Positions 1 to 6,153 of a DNA stretch of 8,196 nucleotides are shown here, in pieces. Within the stretch, counting starts at the first letter, position 1. Each line of letters opens with the position of its first letter. Source of the stretch: Candidatus Melainabacteria bacterium GWA2_34_9 (lineage in GTDB: Bacteria; Cyanobacteriota; Vampirovibrionia; Gastranaerophilales; UBA9971); NCBI GenBank assembly GCA_001784535.1, contig MFRJ01000029.1, positions 1 through 8,196 on the forward strand, written 5' to 3'. The translations under genes and the position numbers were made by a program. The notes under the pieces are model-generated. The model ran no database searches. It was not told the DNA's origin and was given only the letters and a program-made list of their open reading frames with translations.

Positions 1-373
1 TTGATTTCAAATTAAAATCCATCATCATTTCACATTCAAAAGAATATAATTCCTGAATATAAGGCATAATTTCATCAAAAAATTCAGCTTTTTTATAATT
101 TTCTGCAATCAGGTTAAGATTGTTTTTTTCCCAGTCATTTTTTGAAAGAATAATTTCATATATAGATGTATTTAAAGGGGCTTTTTCAACAGAAATCGTA
201 ATCCATTTTTCTCCGTTTTGCGTCTTTATTTTATCTCTATTGTGCCAGCCACTGCCTTTTGATACGTATTGCACATGGTCAAGAATTATAAATAAATCAC
301 AATATAATAACCTGTGGAAAAATCCCAAATACGGCATAAAGTCAGGCTGATGTATAACTACTGTTTTTCCCAT
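1..373 (-). CDS. WbqC family protein, N-terminal part (runs off the left edge)
   Basis: This reading frame was found by translating the minus strand; 124 codons are visible and the 3' end lies outside the window. The protein opens with MGKTVVIHQPDFMPYLGFFH and continues with LDHVQYV at residues 31-37 and GWHNRDKIKT at 42-51, followed by a WITISV strand. That pattern (HQP-x-F-x-P-Y, a DHVQ-type motif, then W-x-NR-x-x-I) is the signature start of the WbqC-like family, whose members are about 220-240 aa, so roughly half is present. WbqC proteins are encoded in O-antigen and flagellar glycan loci; their exact chemistry is not established, though roles in sugar aminoacylation or glycan assembly have been proposed. 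The ATG at 373 is preceded by AAGGA at 380-384 with a 6-nt spacer, a good ribosome binding site. The gene is on the same strand as the cytidylyltransferase and Maf genes but is separated from them by two plus-strand genes. Family assignment is firm; function is not. Confidence 0.85.
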   Translation of the reverse strand, partial: MGKTVVIHQPDFMPYLGFFHRLLYCDLFIILDHVQYVSKGSGWHNRDKIKTQNGEKWITISVEKAPLNTSIYEIILSKNDWEKNNLNLIAENYKKAEFFDEIMPYIQELYSFECEMMMDFNLKS

Positions 374-382
374 TTTGTTTCC

Positions 383-494
383 TTAAGCATAATTATATAT
401 TTTAACACGTCTGTATCGGTAAATACTGCATTATTTAAAGTAAAAAAGTGGTTCACAAAATTTAACTTGTATTTTATTAAACTATATTTTACAG
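383..494. repeat. Long direct repeat, copy 1
   Basis: This is the left copy of a dispersed direct repeat whose other copy lies at 2345-2441. Bases 383-465 match 2345-2427 with four differences, at 417, 420, 431 and 456, all C/T transitions. Copy 1 then has 15 more bases than copy 2 before both share the 12 bp ending TATATTTTACAG. The left border touches the ribosome binding site of the WbqC gene, and the right border coincides with the first unit of the 12 bp tandem repeat. Translation on either strand gives a reading frame open in both copies, but three or four of the four differences change the amino acid, so there is no sign of selection for a protein. It is best read as a non-coding repeat. 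Confidence 0.9.
461..488 (+). promoter_or_regulatory. Weak candidate promoter for the tail-fibre-like gene
   Basis: TTTAAC at 461-466 and TATATT at 483-488 are separated by 16 nt and could form a sigma-70-type promoter. The -10 element matches the consensus at five of six positions, while the -35 is poor. Transcription would start near 495, so the whole 12 bp tandem array would lie in the leader. The region is extremely AT-rich and chance matches are likely. In the second repeat copy the 15 bp deletion removes most of the spacer. Confidence 0.22.
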
Positions 495-574
495 TAATGT
501 TTACAGTAATGTTTGTAGTAATGTTTACAGTAATGTTTGTAGTAATGTTTACAGTAATGTTTACAGTAATGTTT
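491..574. repeat. 12 bp tandem repeat, seven units (minisatellite)
   Basis: Seven uninterrupted 12 bp units fill this stretch. Five are ACAGTAATGTTT (A) and two are GTAGTAATGTTT (B), in the order A A B A B A A. The array starts exactly where the long repeat ends with ACAG and stops 19 bp before the GGAG ribosome binding site of the tail-fibre-like gene. Each unit contains an ATG. The array is open in one plus-strand frame, giving a monotonous Val-Met-Phe pattern that stops at 575-577, with no ribosome binding site, so it is probably untranslated. Arrays like this change unit number by slippage or recombination and could alter leader length or the spacing of regulatory sites for the downstream gene. 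Confidence 0.95.
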
Positions 575-606
575 TAGTGTTTGGTGAAGAAAAGGAGAAA
601 TATGCA

Positions 607-1209
607 ATGGGCAACACAACAATTCAGTTAAGAAATGACACAGCAGCAAACTGGACATCTAACGATCCAACTCTGGCACCGGGTGAAATGGGGTTAGAAA
701 CAGATACAAACAGAATTAAATTCGGAGACGGTTCAACAACCTGGAATTCACTTGGTTATTTTAGTAATTCATCTTTTAAATATGGTTTATACACATTATC
801 TGTCAACCAAACAAGTAATGTAGCAGTTAACAACCATGTTGAATTTAATACATCTGAAGGTTCTCTTGGTGGACTCGCTACTGGTTCAGGGCAAGCTAAC
901 GGAATTGTAACCCTTACCGCCGGAAAAACTTATAAAATTATGTTCTCTTTATATGCAACACATGCCAGTACTGCGGGATATGTTGCAGCACAAATATATA
1001 ATAGGACGGGGTCGGCTTATATAGGTAAAGTAGTATGGTGTATTACAGTTAATGCAGGCGCTGCCCAAAATCCAGTACCATTAGGTATTGCCTTTATAAC
1101 ACCTAGTGTGAATACTGATATAGATGTTAGATTTTCGGCTGTTAATACATTAAATACAATTGGTAATGGTGAAACATGGTTGCTTATAGAAGAATACGGC
1201 GGTTATTAA
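607..1209 (+). CDS. Phage tail-fibre-like protein (Mtd/hyaluronidase-type N-terminal domain, beta-rich C-terminal domain)
   Basis: The product is 200 aa. Residues 5-51 show the short repeat-like fold found at the N-terminus of phage tail fibres and of proteins annotated as major tropism determinant or hyaluronidase N-terminal domains: TIQLRNDTAANW, then LAPGEMGLETDTNRIKFGDG and W-NSLGY. Residues about 60-200 are rich in Thr, Asn, Gly and Val and look like a C1q/TNF-type jelly roll, with TLTAGKTYKIMFSLYA at 102-117 and a terminal hydrophobic strand WLLIEEYGGY at 191-200. This would be a receptor-binding or adhesion tip. There is no signal peptide or membrane segment. I chose the ATG at 607 because GGAG at 594-597 lies 9 nt upstream; a GTG at 577 would add ten residues but has no ribosome binding site. 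No other phage structural gene is visible. It could be a prophage remnant, a domesticated adhesin or part of a tail-like particle. The fold class is reasonably secure, the role is not. Confidence 0.7.
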   Translation: MGNTTIQLRNDTAANWTSNDPTLAPGEMGLETDTNRIKFGDGSTTWNSLGYFSNSSFKYGLYTLSVNQTSNVAVNNHVEFNTSEGSLGGLATGSGQANGIVTLTAGKTYKIMFSLYATHASTAGYVAAQIYNRTGSAYIGKVVWCITVNAGAAQNPVPLGIAFITPSVNTDIDVRFSAVNTLNTIGNGETWLLIEEYGGY

Positions 1210-1252
1210 ATAATAGTTTAATAATGAAGAAAATCTTGCAAATGTTTATTAA

Positions 1253-1281
1253 TTGCCAGAAGAATGTTCTAAAGATATAAT
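1253..1281 (+). promoter_or_regulatory. Consensus-like sigma-70 promoter upstream of the acyltransferase gene
   Basis: TTGCCA at 1253-1258 and a perfect TATAAT at 1276-1281 are separated by exactly 17 nt, the ideal spacing. Transcription would begin near 1288, about 75 nt ahead of the acyltransferase start at 1363, and the hairpin at 1302-1329 would lie at the very beginning of the leader. This is the best promoter match in the window, although perfect -10 boxes are not rare in DNA this AT-rich. Confidence 0.5.
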
Positions 1282-1301
1282 AAAATTAAATAGACAAATA
1301 C

Positions 1302-1329
1302 CAGCTGCCTGTTTTTTAACAGGTAGTTG
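1302..1329 (+). terminator. Hairpin with U-rich tail: terminator of the tail-fibre-like gene or leader attenuator
   Basis: Bases 1302-1313 pair with 1318-1329 to form a 12 bp stem closed by a four-T loop, with ten Watson-Crick pairs and two G-U pairs. The downstream sequence TTATTTAT is U-rich but not a clean run of U, so termination strength is uncertain. It lies 92 bp after the stop of the tail-fibre-like gene and fits a rho-independent terminator for it. Because a good promoter lies just upstream at 1253-1281, it could also act as a 5' leader hairpin of the acyltransferase transcript. Confidence 0.6.
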
Positions 1330-1362
1330 TTATTTATAAAAATAGATTAAGGTTTATATTAA

Positions 1363-2316
1363 ATGTTAGATATACATAATTTTATTTTTAAAAATCTTAA
1401 AAAGCTTGAAAATAAAAAAATAGTGATTTGGGGGACAGGGGAATCAGCAGAAAAACATTACTATGCTTTGAGATATTTTGAGCAGGAAGTAAATTATTTT
1501 ATTGACGGAAAAAAATATAACGAAATTACAGTTTTTAAAAATAAAGAAGTTTTTTCACCATCTGTTTTAGACAAAGAAAATAAAAAAGAAATATTTGTCA
1601 TAATTGCAAGTTATGCCTTTGAAGAAATTGCAGCAGGGCTTATAAAAGCCGGCTTCGAAGAAAATTTGAACTTTATATTAATCTTCAAAGTTGATAAATT
1701 AGCACAAAAAATAAATAAAAAAGTTGGAGCTCATACATATTACAATGATGCGCAGGTATATTGGGAAGGCGTTAAGAGTATAGGAAAATATTGTTCAATT
1801 AACGGAAATTCAATAATAGCAATATCAAATCATTCTATAGATACAATATCGACCCATGGCTTTACATATGCAAATATTAATTGGTCATTTTCAAAAGGTC
1901 TTGTAGATGAAGATGCGCTAACAAATCTGCCTTGCGGAGATTGTGAAAAAGATTACTGTTCTTACGATTGTAAACATTATTACCCTAATACTGTCCAGCA
2001 TCTTAATGAACCGGTTACAATAAAAAATGATGTTTGGATTGGATGTAATGTAGTAATATTAAGAGGTGTAACTGTTGGAAATGGTGCTGTTATTGCTGCC
2101 GGAGCAGTTGTTACAAAAGATGTTCCTGATTATGCAATTGTAGGCGGAGTTCCTTCAAAAATTATCAGATATAGATTTTCTTCCTATGAAATCGAAATAC
2201 TGAATAAAATTCAGTGGTGGAATTGGTCTGATGAAAAAATAAAGGAAAATAAACATTTATTTAGAGATAATAAGTTGTTTTTTGAATTTGCTAAAAAAGA
2301 ATTAGGCTTATTATAG
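1363..2316 (+). CDS. CatB-like O-acyltransferase with N-terminal Rossmann-like domain
   Basis: The product is 317 aa. Residues 19-110 form an alternating strand-helix domain beginning KIVIWGTGESA (19-29), a nucleotide-binding-like glycine motif of the kind found at the N-terminus of PglD-type sugar acetyltransferases. Residues about 120-317 match the left-handed beta-helix xenobiotic/CatB-like acyltransferases: SIGKYCSI at 139-146, the probable catalytic His157 in NHSID, hexapeptide repeats at about 216-255 (VTIKNDVWIGCNVVILRGVT) and the family tail PDYAIVGGVPSKIIRYRF and WWNWSDEKI. The enzyme would transfer an acetyl group from acetyl-CoA to a hydroxyl of a sugar, probably in the cytoplasm on a nucleotide sugar or glycan. 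An insertion at 190-207 has four cysteines (191, 194, 199, 203) that might bind a metal. AAGG at 1349-1352 lies 10 nt before the ATG. The gene converges on the cytidylyltransferase gene. Fold and acyl transfer are confident; the substrate is unknown. Confidence 0.85.
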   Translation: MLDIHNFIFKNLKKLENKKIVIWGTGESAEKHYYALRYFEQEVNYFIDGKKYNEITVFKNKEVFSPSVLDKENKKEIFVIIASYAFEEIAAGLIKAGFEENLNFILIFKVDKLAQKINKKVGAHTYYNDAQVYWEGVKSIGKYCSINGNSIIAISNHSIDTISTHGFTYANINWSFSKGLVDEDALTNLPCGDCEKDYCSYDCKHYYPNTVQHLNEPVTIKNDVWIGCNVVILRGVTVGNGAVIAAGAVVTKDVPDYAIVGGVPSKIIRYRFSSYEIEILNKIQWWNWSDEKIKENKHLFRDNKLFFEFAKKELGLL

Positions 2317-2344
2317 CTTTAATTTAACAAATACTTATAAATAT

Positions 2345-2441
2345 TTAAGCATAATTATATATTTTAACACGTCTGTATTGGCAAATACTGCACTATTTAA
2401 AGTAAAAAAGTGGTTCATAAAATTTAAAATATATTTTACAG
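2345..2441. repeat. Long direct repeat, copy 2
   Basis: This is the right copy of the repeat at 383-494, in the same orientation, 28 bp after the stop of the acyltransferase gene and before the converging end of the cytidylyltransferase gene. It lacks 15 bp present in copy 1 (bases 2428-2429 here replace 466-482 there), and the shared 12 bp end is at 2430-2441. No 12 bp tandem array follows; the sequence after ACAG diverges at once. The rest of the gap, 2442-2549, holds nothing I recognise beyond AT-rich sequence. Confidence 0.9.
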
Positions 2442-2549
2442 CTAATATTACTATTAACTTTAAAAGGAATCGCTTAATTTTCCTTAACCATGACTTACCC
2501 CCTAAAATTGCAAGTATAATACACAAAACTTATATAAAATTTACATATA

Positions 2550-3908
2550 TTATTGGGGTTTTCTGATATCAATAACTTGACCGGTTAAATCAGAAAGAAT
2601 AGTTTTTAATGAATCAACGGCAACCTGCTCTGAACTAAGAAGTGTGTCTGCAGGTTCTTTGCCGAAATTTTTGTATCTCATTTCAGTTGCTGTTCTTTCA
2701 GGGTTTATTGCGTTTATGTTTATGTTATCCGGCTTAAATTCTTCTGCAAGCGCCTGTATCATATTTACAACAGCCGCTTTTGAAGAAGAATAAGTTGAAT
2801 AAAGAGCCCGACCTCTTGTATAGGAGCTGGAAGTAAATAGTAATAAGCTTCCCTGACTTTTTTTCAGATATTCAATGCTTGCTTTTATGACTTTGATTGC
2901 TCCAATATAATTGACATTGATTTCTTCTATAATATCTTCTATATCTCGTTCTTCGATTTTTCCAACATTAAGAACACCTGCTGTATTTATAATATAATCA
3001 ATTCTTTTCTCTTTGTCATAAACTTCTTTTAAAGCTTTTTGAACATCTTCAGAATTGACAATATTTACGTTGTTTTTCCTCGAATAACCGTACACAGCTG
3101 CTTTATAATCTGTGGCTATTTTGCAAATATCTTTGCCTATCCCGCTGCTTGCCCCGAAGACAACCAAAACTTTATCCTTTAATTCATTAAGCCCTATATT
3201 TTCCGGCACTTTATGACTGTTTATCTGGAAAAGTTTATCCGCAAGAAAAATATCCTCGGGATAAGTTATTTTTATGTTGGTTTCTTCCCCGTTTACTACA
3301 TAAACATCAGCAAGATTGTATTTTACAATTAATCCGCAATCATCCGTAAATTCAAAATTTCCTTCTTTTTCCGATAATTCATGGGCTTTTTTAATTAAAC
3401 CAACTCTAAAAGCCTGAGGAGTTTGTCCTCTCATCATATAGTTTCTTTGAGGAATATTATTAATAATATTCTCATCATTTATTTGAATAATCGTGTCAGC
3501 AGATTTTATTGCCACATCAACAGCAGAAAACCTGTCTAATGCTTCAACACATTCATTAATTATTCTATCCGAAATAAAAGGTCTTACAGCATCATGAATA
3601 AGAACCTTCGCATCGTCGTCATTTATAGAATTAACTCCGATGAAAGAACTTTCTTTTCGTGTTTCTCCGCCATTAAGAATTTTTTTAATCTTTTTATAAT
3701 GATTATTTATTATAATATTTTCTGTTAAATCTTTGCATAGAGGATTAATTACAAGTATTATTTCGTCAATAGCACTGTTATTTTCAAAAGCATCCAGTGT
3801 ATGTTCAAGTAACGTTTTCCCCGCAATTTTAATAAACTGTTTTGGTTTATAATAATCAAATCTTTCGCCTTTTCCTGAAGCTAATATTATTGAATAAACT
3901 TTTTCCAT
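2550..3908 (-). CDS. Bifunctional cytidylyltransferase / short-chain dehydrogenase (CDP-ribitol synthesis type)
   Basis: The product is 452 aa with two fused enzymes. Residues 1-230 are an IspD/TarI-type cytidylyltransferase: the CTP-binding loop LASGKGERF (9-17), KPKQF (21-25), HDAVRPF (105-111), QTPQAF (162-167), TDD (188-190) and KITYPED (213-219). Residues 244-452 are a classical short-chain reductase: the cofactor motif GASSGIG (252-258), NTAG (308-311), a serine-rich catalytic strand at 359-362 and the active-site YSSSK (373-377). This order matches the Haemophilus capsule enzymes Bcs1/Acs1, which reduce ribulose 5-phosphate to ribitol 5-phosphate and then make CDP-ribitol. The same product is therefore the best guess, although IspD-fold enzymes can accept other alditol or sugar phosphates. 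It lies 56 bp downstream of the Maf gene on the same strand. The ATG at 3908 has only a weak GGATGAG upstream. No catalytic motif is missing. It is unlikely to be a dedicated isoprenoid IspD because of the fusion and the context. Confidence 0.9.
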   Translation of the reverse strand: MEKVYSIILASGKGERFDYYKPKQFIKIAGKTLLEHTLDAFENNSAIDEIILVINPLCKDLTENIIINNHYKKIKKILNGGETRKESSFIGVNSINDDDAKVLIHDAVRPFISDRIINECVEALDRFSAVDVAIKSADTIIQINDENIINNIPQRNYMMRGQTPQAFRVGLIKKAHELSEKEGNFEFTDDCGLIVKYNLADVYVVNGEETNIKITYPEDIFLADKLFQINSHKVPENIGLNELKDKVLVVFGASSGIGKDICKIATDYKAAVYGYSRKNNVNIVNSEDVQKALKEVYDKEKRIDYIINTAGVLNVGKIEERDIEDIIEEINVNYIGAIKVIKASIEYLKKSQGSLLLFTSSSYTRGRALYSTYSSSKAAVVNMIQALAEEFKPDNININAINPERTATEMRYKNFGKEPADTLLSSEQVAVDSLKTILSDLTGQVIDIRKPQ

Positions 3909-3942
3909 ATATTTTACTCATCCGGCTATCTTATCAAGATTT

Positions 3943-3948
3943 ATTATA
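3943..3948 (-). promoter_or_regulatory. Possible -10 box ahead of the cytidylyltransferase gene
   Basis: A perfect TATAAT lies on the minus strand in the 56 bp gap after the Maf gene, which would start transcription about 28 nt before the ATG at 3908. No convincing -35 is found at the right distance (TTCAAT at 18 nt is poor), so this may be chance. The gene may instead be read through from maf. Confidence 0.3.
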
Positions 3949-3964
3949 ATACAGTAAGTTGATT

Positions 3965-6034
3965 TTATTGAATTCTTGAATATTCTGATTTTTCAAGTTT
4001 GTCTATTAGTTTAGCTATAATTTTTTCATTAAATATTGAGCCATAATAATATAAATTTAAATACAGCGAATTTATTTGATATGATAATTCAATCAAGTTT
4101 TCGTCATTATTCTCAAAATCCTTTATTTGATTATCCAGATCAAGAAAAGAAGTTAAATAGCTCATTTTATAATAAGGGTTTAAGCTTAATATTTCTTTTA
4201 TTTTAAAATAATTGTCTTTCATTATTTTTAAACTATTTGAAAAATTTCTCGGATTTTGAATTAATAAATTTTTTATATTTTTTCTTAAATTTTCTGAAAA
4301 ATCGATACTTAATTTTATCGTTTCAGATAAAATTATTTTTTCTTCATTCAATAAAGAATTAGGATTTTTAAATGCTTTTAGAAATATATTCCAATAAGAA
4401 TTAATTTTAATGTAATTATAAAGAACTTTGAAATTAAAATTCAAATAAGGAGCAATTGCTTTTTTAAACACAAAATCAATAATTTTTTTTGCATCATTAT
4501 AATTTGTTATCATACTTTTTAATTCTTTTAATACTTTTTTGTTTCTTTTTGAAATCTCTAAAGCTGTTAATTGAGTATCTTTTAAAGCTTCATCAACATT
4601 TATTTTTGCATCAGTATTTTTTTCAAGAGCTTCTTTCAAAGTTATATGTTCATAGCCTTTTAAATAAGCCCCGCCTTCGGTGGCATTAATAAGTTTAATT
4701 TCAGAGGCATATTTTTCTGCAATTTCTTCAAAATACAAAATAAAAGTATAATAATCAGGTCTGGTAAGAAGATTTTTCCCATTTAAACCTTTTACATATA
4801 ATAAATCTTTGTTCAAAAATTCTTTCTGATTTTTAAGCGCCTCCTCAGTTTTATTAGATTCCCCTTCAAATTCAATTGTTTTGGATTCACTAACGCTAAA
4901 ACCGGCATGAGCTGAATTTTTGGAATAACATTTATTATCCGTATATGCCAAATCCTGCCCGACTAAAATTATTTTGTCACAGCCCATTAATTTAGCGGTA
5001 TAAAGGCAATTTATGGCAACTGTTCCCGCTGTTTCATATTCATCTAAATTCGTTATCCCAAGAACTTTTGCCAGCCAAACACAGGCAGGGGTGTTTTTAT
5101 TATGATGATTAAAAAATCTTTTCGGTTTTAATTCAAAGATTCCTTCAAAAGTATTTGTTGAAGCTATCAAATTTACATCAGCAATTTCAGGTATATCTAT
5201 AATTTCTTTTTTGTTATCTATAACTGCTACAAAGTCAGGAATTATGCCATGTTTAACAGCTGTTTTAAAAGCAACACCCACGCAGAATACAACTACTTTA
5301 TCTCTGTATGGTTTTAAGTTTTCAATATTTTTATCAAGAGATGGACCTGCTGATAATATTACTGCAGGTTTGTTTTTAAACTTGTCTTTTAATACATGCA
5401 TGTCCTGATTGTTTACAACATAAGGAATATCTTGAAACAGCAAAGTTGTCCACAAATAATTTTTTTTCCATAAATTATTATAATTTTGTTCAAAAAGACC
5501 ATGATTATTGTTTATTTTATTAGTAAACTCCTGCAGGTTTGCATTATCTTCAATCAAATAATAATTTGACGGTAAAAAATTAAACTTGTAGCCTCTGAAA
5601 AATAAAATTTTATATGCTGCTTTTAGATCATCGTGTGTGTGAGTAATCATAATATTCTTTTTTGATAATTCTTCTGAAAAATCAACAAACTCAAAAGCTA
5701 TTCGCAAAAACTCCAGATTGGGCTCATGTAATATAATTTTGCCTTCATATCTTTTGGAGAATTCTTTGAATGTATAGCCTAATCCTATCCCAAGAAGCAC
5801 TGTAATGCTTCTTATTGATTTAAATTCCAACTTTGAATAAGATTCCAGAGCGTTCCAAACAGGGTCCATAGAATCATCTACAGGAATATTGTTTTTATAC
5901 AATATACTGTCACCGGATTTAGCCGGATTGATTTCGTAATTGGCTTCTAAGTTATTGTGATTGCGAATTTTTTCTGCCAATTCAAGATTGTATTTAGATA
6001 GGTAATTTAAGTTTTTTTCTAATAAATTTGTCAT
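3965..6034 (-). CDS. Motility-associated factor (Maf) glycosyltransferase, DUF115 / 6-hydroxymethylpterin pyrophosphokinase MptE-like
   Basis: The product is 689 aa, within the usual range for Maf proteins. The N-terminal part includes LLGIGLGYTF (80-89) and ILHEPNLEFLR (101-111), typical of the Maf N-terminal domain. The central MAF_flag10 domain follows from about 220: PAVILSAGPSLDKNIENL (223-240), then GIIPDFVAVID (263-273), AGTVAINCLYTAKLMGCDKI (336-355) and VGQDLAYTD (358-366). NATEGGAYLKG lies at 450-460. The C-terminal 200 residues are Lys/Asn-rich and predicted largely helical. Maf enzymes glycosylate flagellin in the cytoplasm, commonly with nonulosonic acids in Campylobacter, Aeromonas and Clostridium. 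I start at the ATG at 6034 because AGGGG at 6043-6047 lies 8 nt upstream; a TTG at 6055 would add seven residues without a ribosome binding site. No flagellin gene or nonulosonate synthase is in the window, so the donor sugar is not shown. Confidence 0.9.
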   Translation of the reverse strand: MTNLLEKNLNYLSKYNLELAEKIRNHNNLEANYEINPAKSGDSILYKNNIPVDDSMDPVWNALESYSKLEFKSIRSITVLLGIGLGYTFKEFSKRYEGKIILHEPNLEFLRIAFEFVDFSEELSKKNIMITHTHDDLKAAYKILFFRGYKFNFLPSNYYLIEDNANLQEFTNKINNNHGLFEQNYNNLWKKNYLWTTLLFQDIPYVVNNQDMHVLKDKFKNKPAVILSAGPSLDKNIENLKPYRDKVVVFCVGVAFKTAVKHGIIPDFVAVIDNKKEIIDIPEIADVNLIASTNTFEGIFELKPKRFFNHHNKNTPACVWLAKVLGITNLDEYETAGTVAINCLYTAKLMGCDKIILVGQDLAYTDNKCYSKNSAHAGFSVSESKTIEFEGESNKTEEALKNQKEFLNKDLLYVKGLNGKNLLTRPDYYTFILYFEEIAEKYASEIKLINATEGGAYLKGYEHITLKEALEKNTDAKINVDEALKDTQLTALEISKRNKKVLKELKSMITNYNDAKKIIDFVFKKAIAPYLNFNFKVLYNYIKINSYWNIFLKAFKNPNSLLNEEKIILSETIKLSIDFSENLRKNIKNLLIQNPRNFSNSLKIMKDNYFKIKEILSLNPYYKMSYLTSFLDLDNQIKDFENNDENLIELSYQINSLYLNLYYYGSIFNEKIIAKLIDKLEKSEYSRIQ

Positions 6035-6153
6035 TCCCAAAACCCCTATAAGCAAAGTTTATAATATGTTAACATTAAGCACTTTAAAATTCTTGCATTA
6101 ATTAGAGGAAATGACTTTATTCTTAAAAATAGAACCATTTAAAAAAACTTATT

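Noticed and set aside
491..574. CRISPR array or iteron-type replication origin
   Set aside because: Units are 12 bp with no spacers, and no replication or Cas gene is nearby.
314..577. Plus-strand open frame ending in repeated Val-Met-Phe units across the 12 bp array
   Set aside because: It has no ribosome binding site, overlaps the start of the WbqC gene antisense, and its C-terminus is only the tandem repeat translated. Three of the four differences between repeat copies change its amino acids.
607..1209. Variable protein of a diversity-generating retroelement, suggested by the Mtd-like N-terminus
   Set aside because: No reverse transcriptase or template repeat is in the window, and the C-terminus looks like a jelly roll rather than a C-type lectin variable domain.
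1224..1280. An 18-codon frame starting at ATG 1224
   Set aside because: No ribosome binding site precedes it, and it overlaps the candidate promoter.
2335..2566. Small open frames on both strands over repeat copy 2, one resembling the frame in copy 1
   Set aside because: The resemblance comes from the DNA repeat itself. On the minus strand all four differences change the residue, there is no start signal, and no known protein is suggested.
2550..3908. Isoprenoid pathway IspD (2-C-methyl-D-erythritol 4-phosphate cytidylyltransferase)
   Set aside because: The fused short-chain reductase and the glycan context match CDP-alditol synthases instead; IspD fusions in the isoprenoid pathway are to IspF.
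6035..6153. Possible promoter or terminator in the gap between the dehydrogenase and Maf genes
   Set aside because: A minus-strand TATTAT is present but no usable -35. The only fold at the dehydrogenase end is an AT-only stem with a bulge followed by T's, which is expected by chance in this composition.
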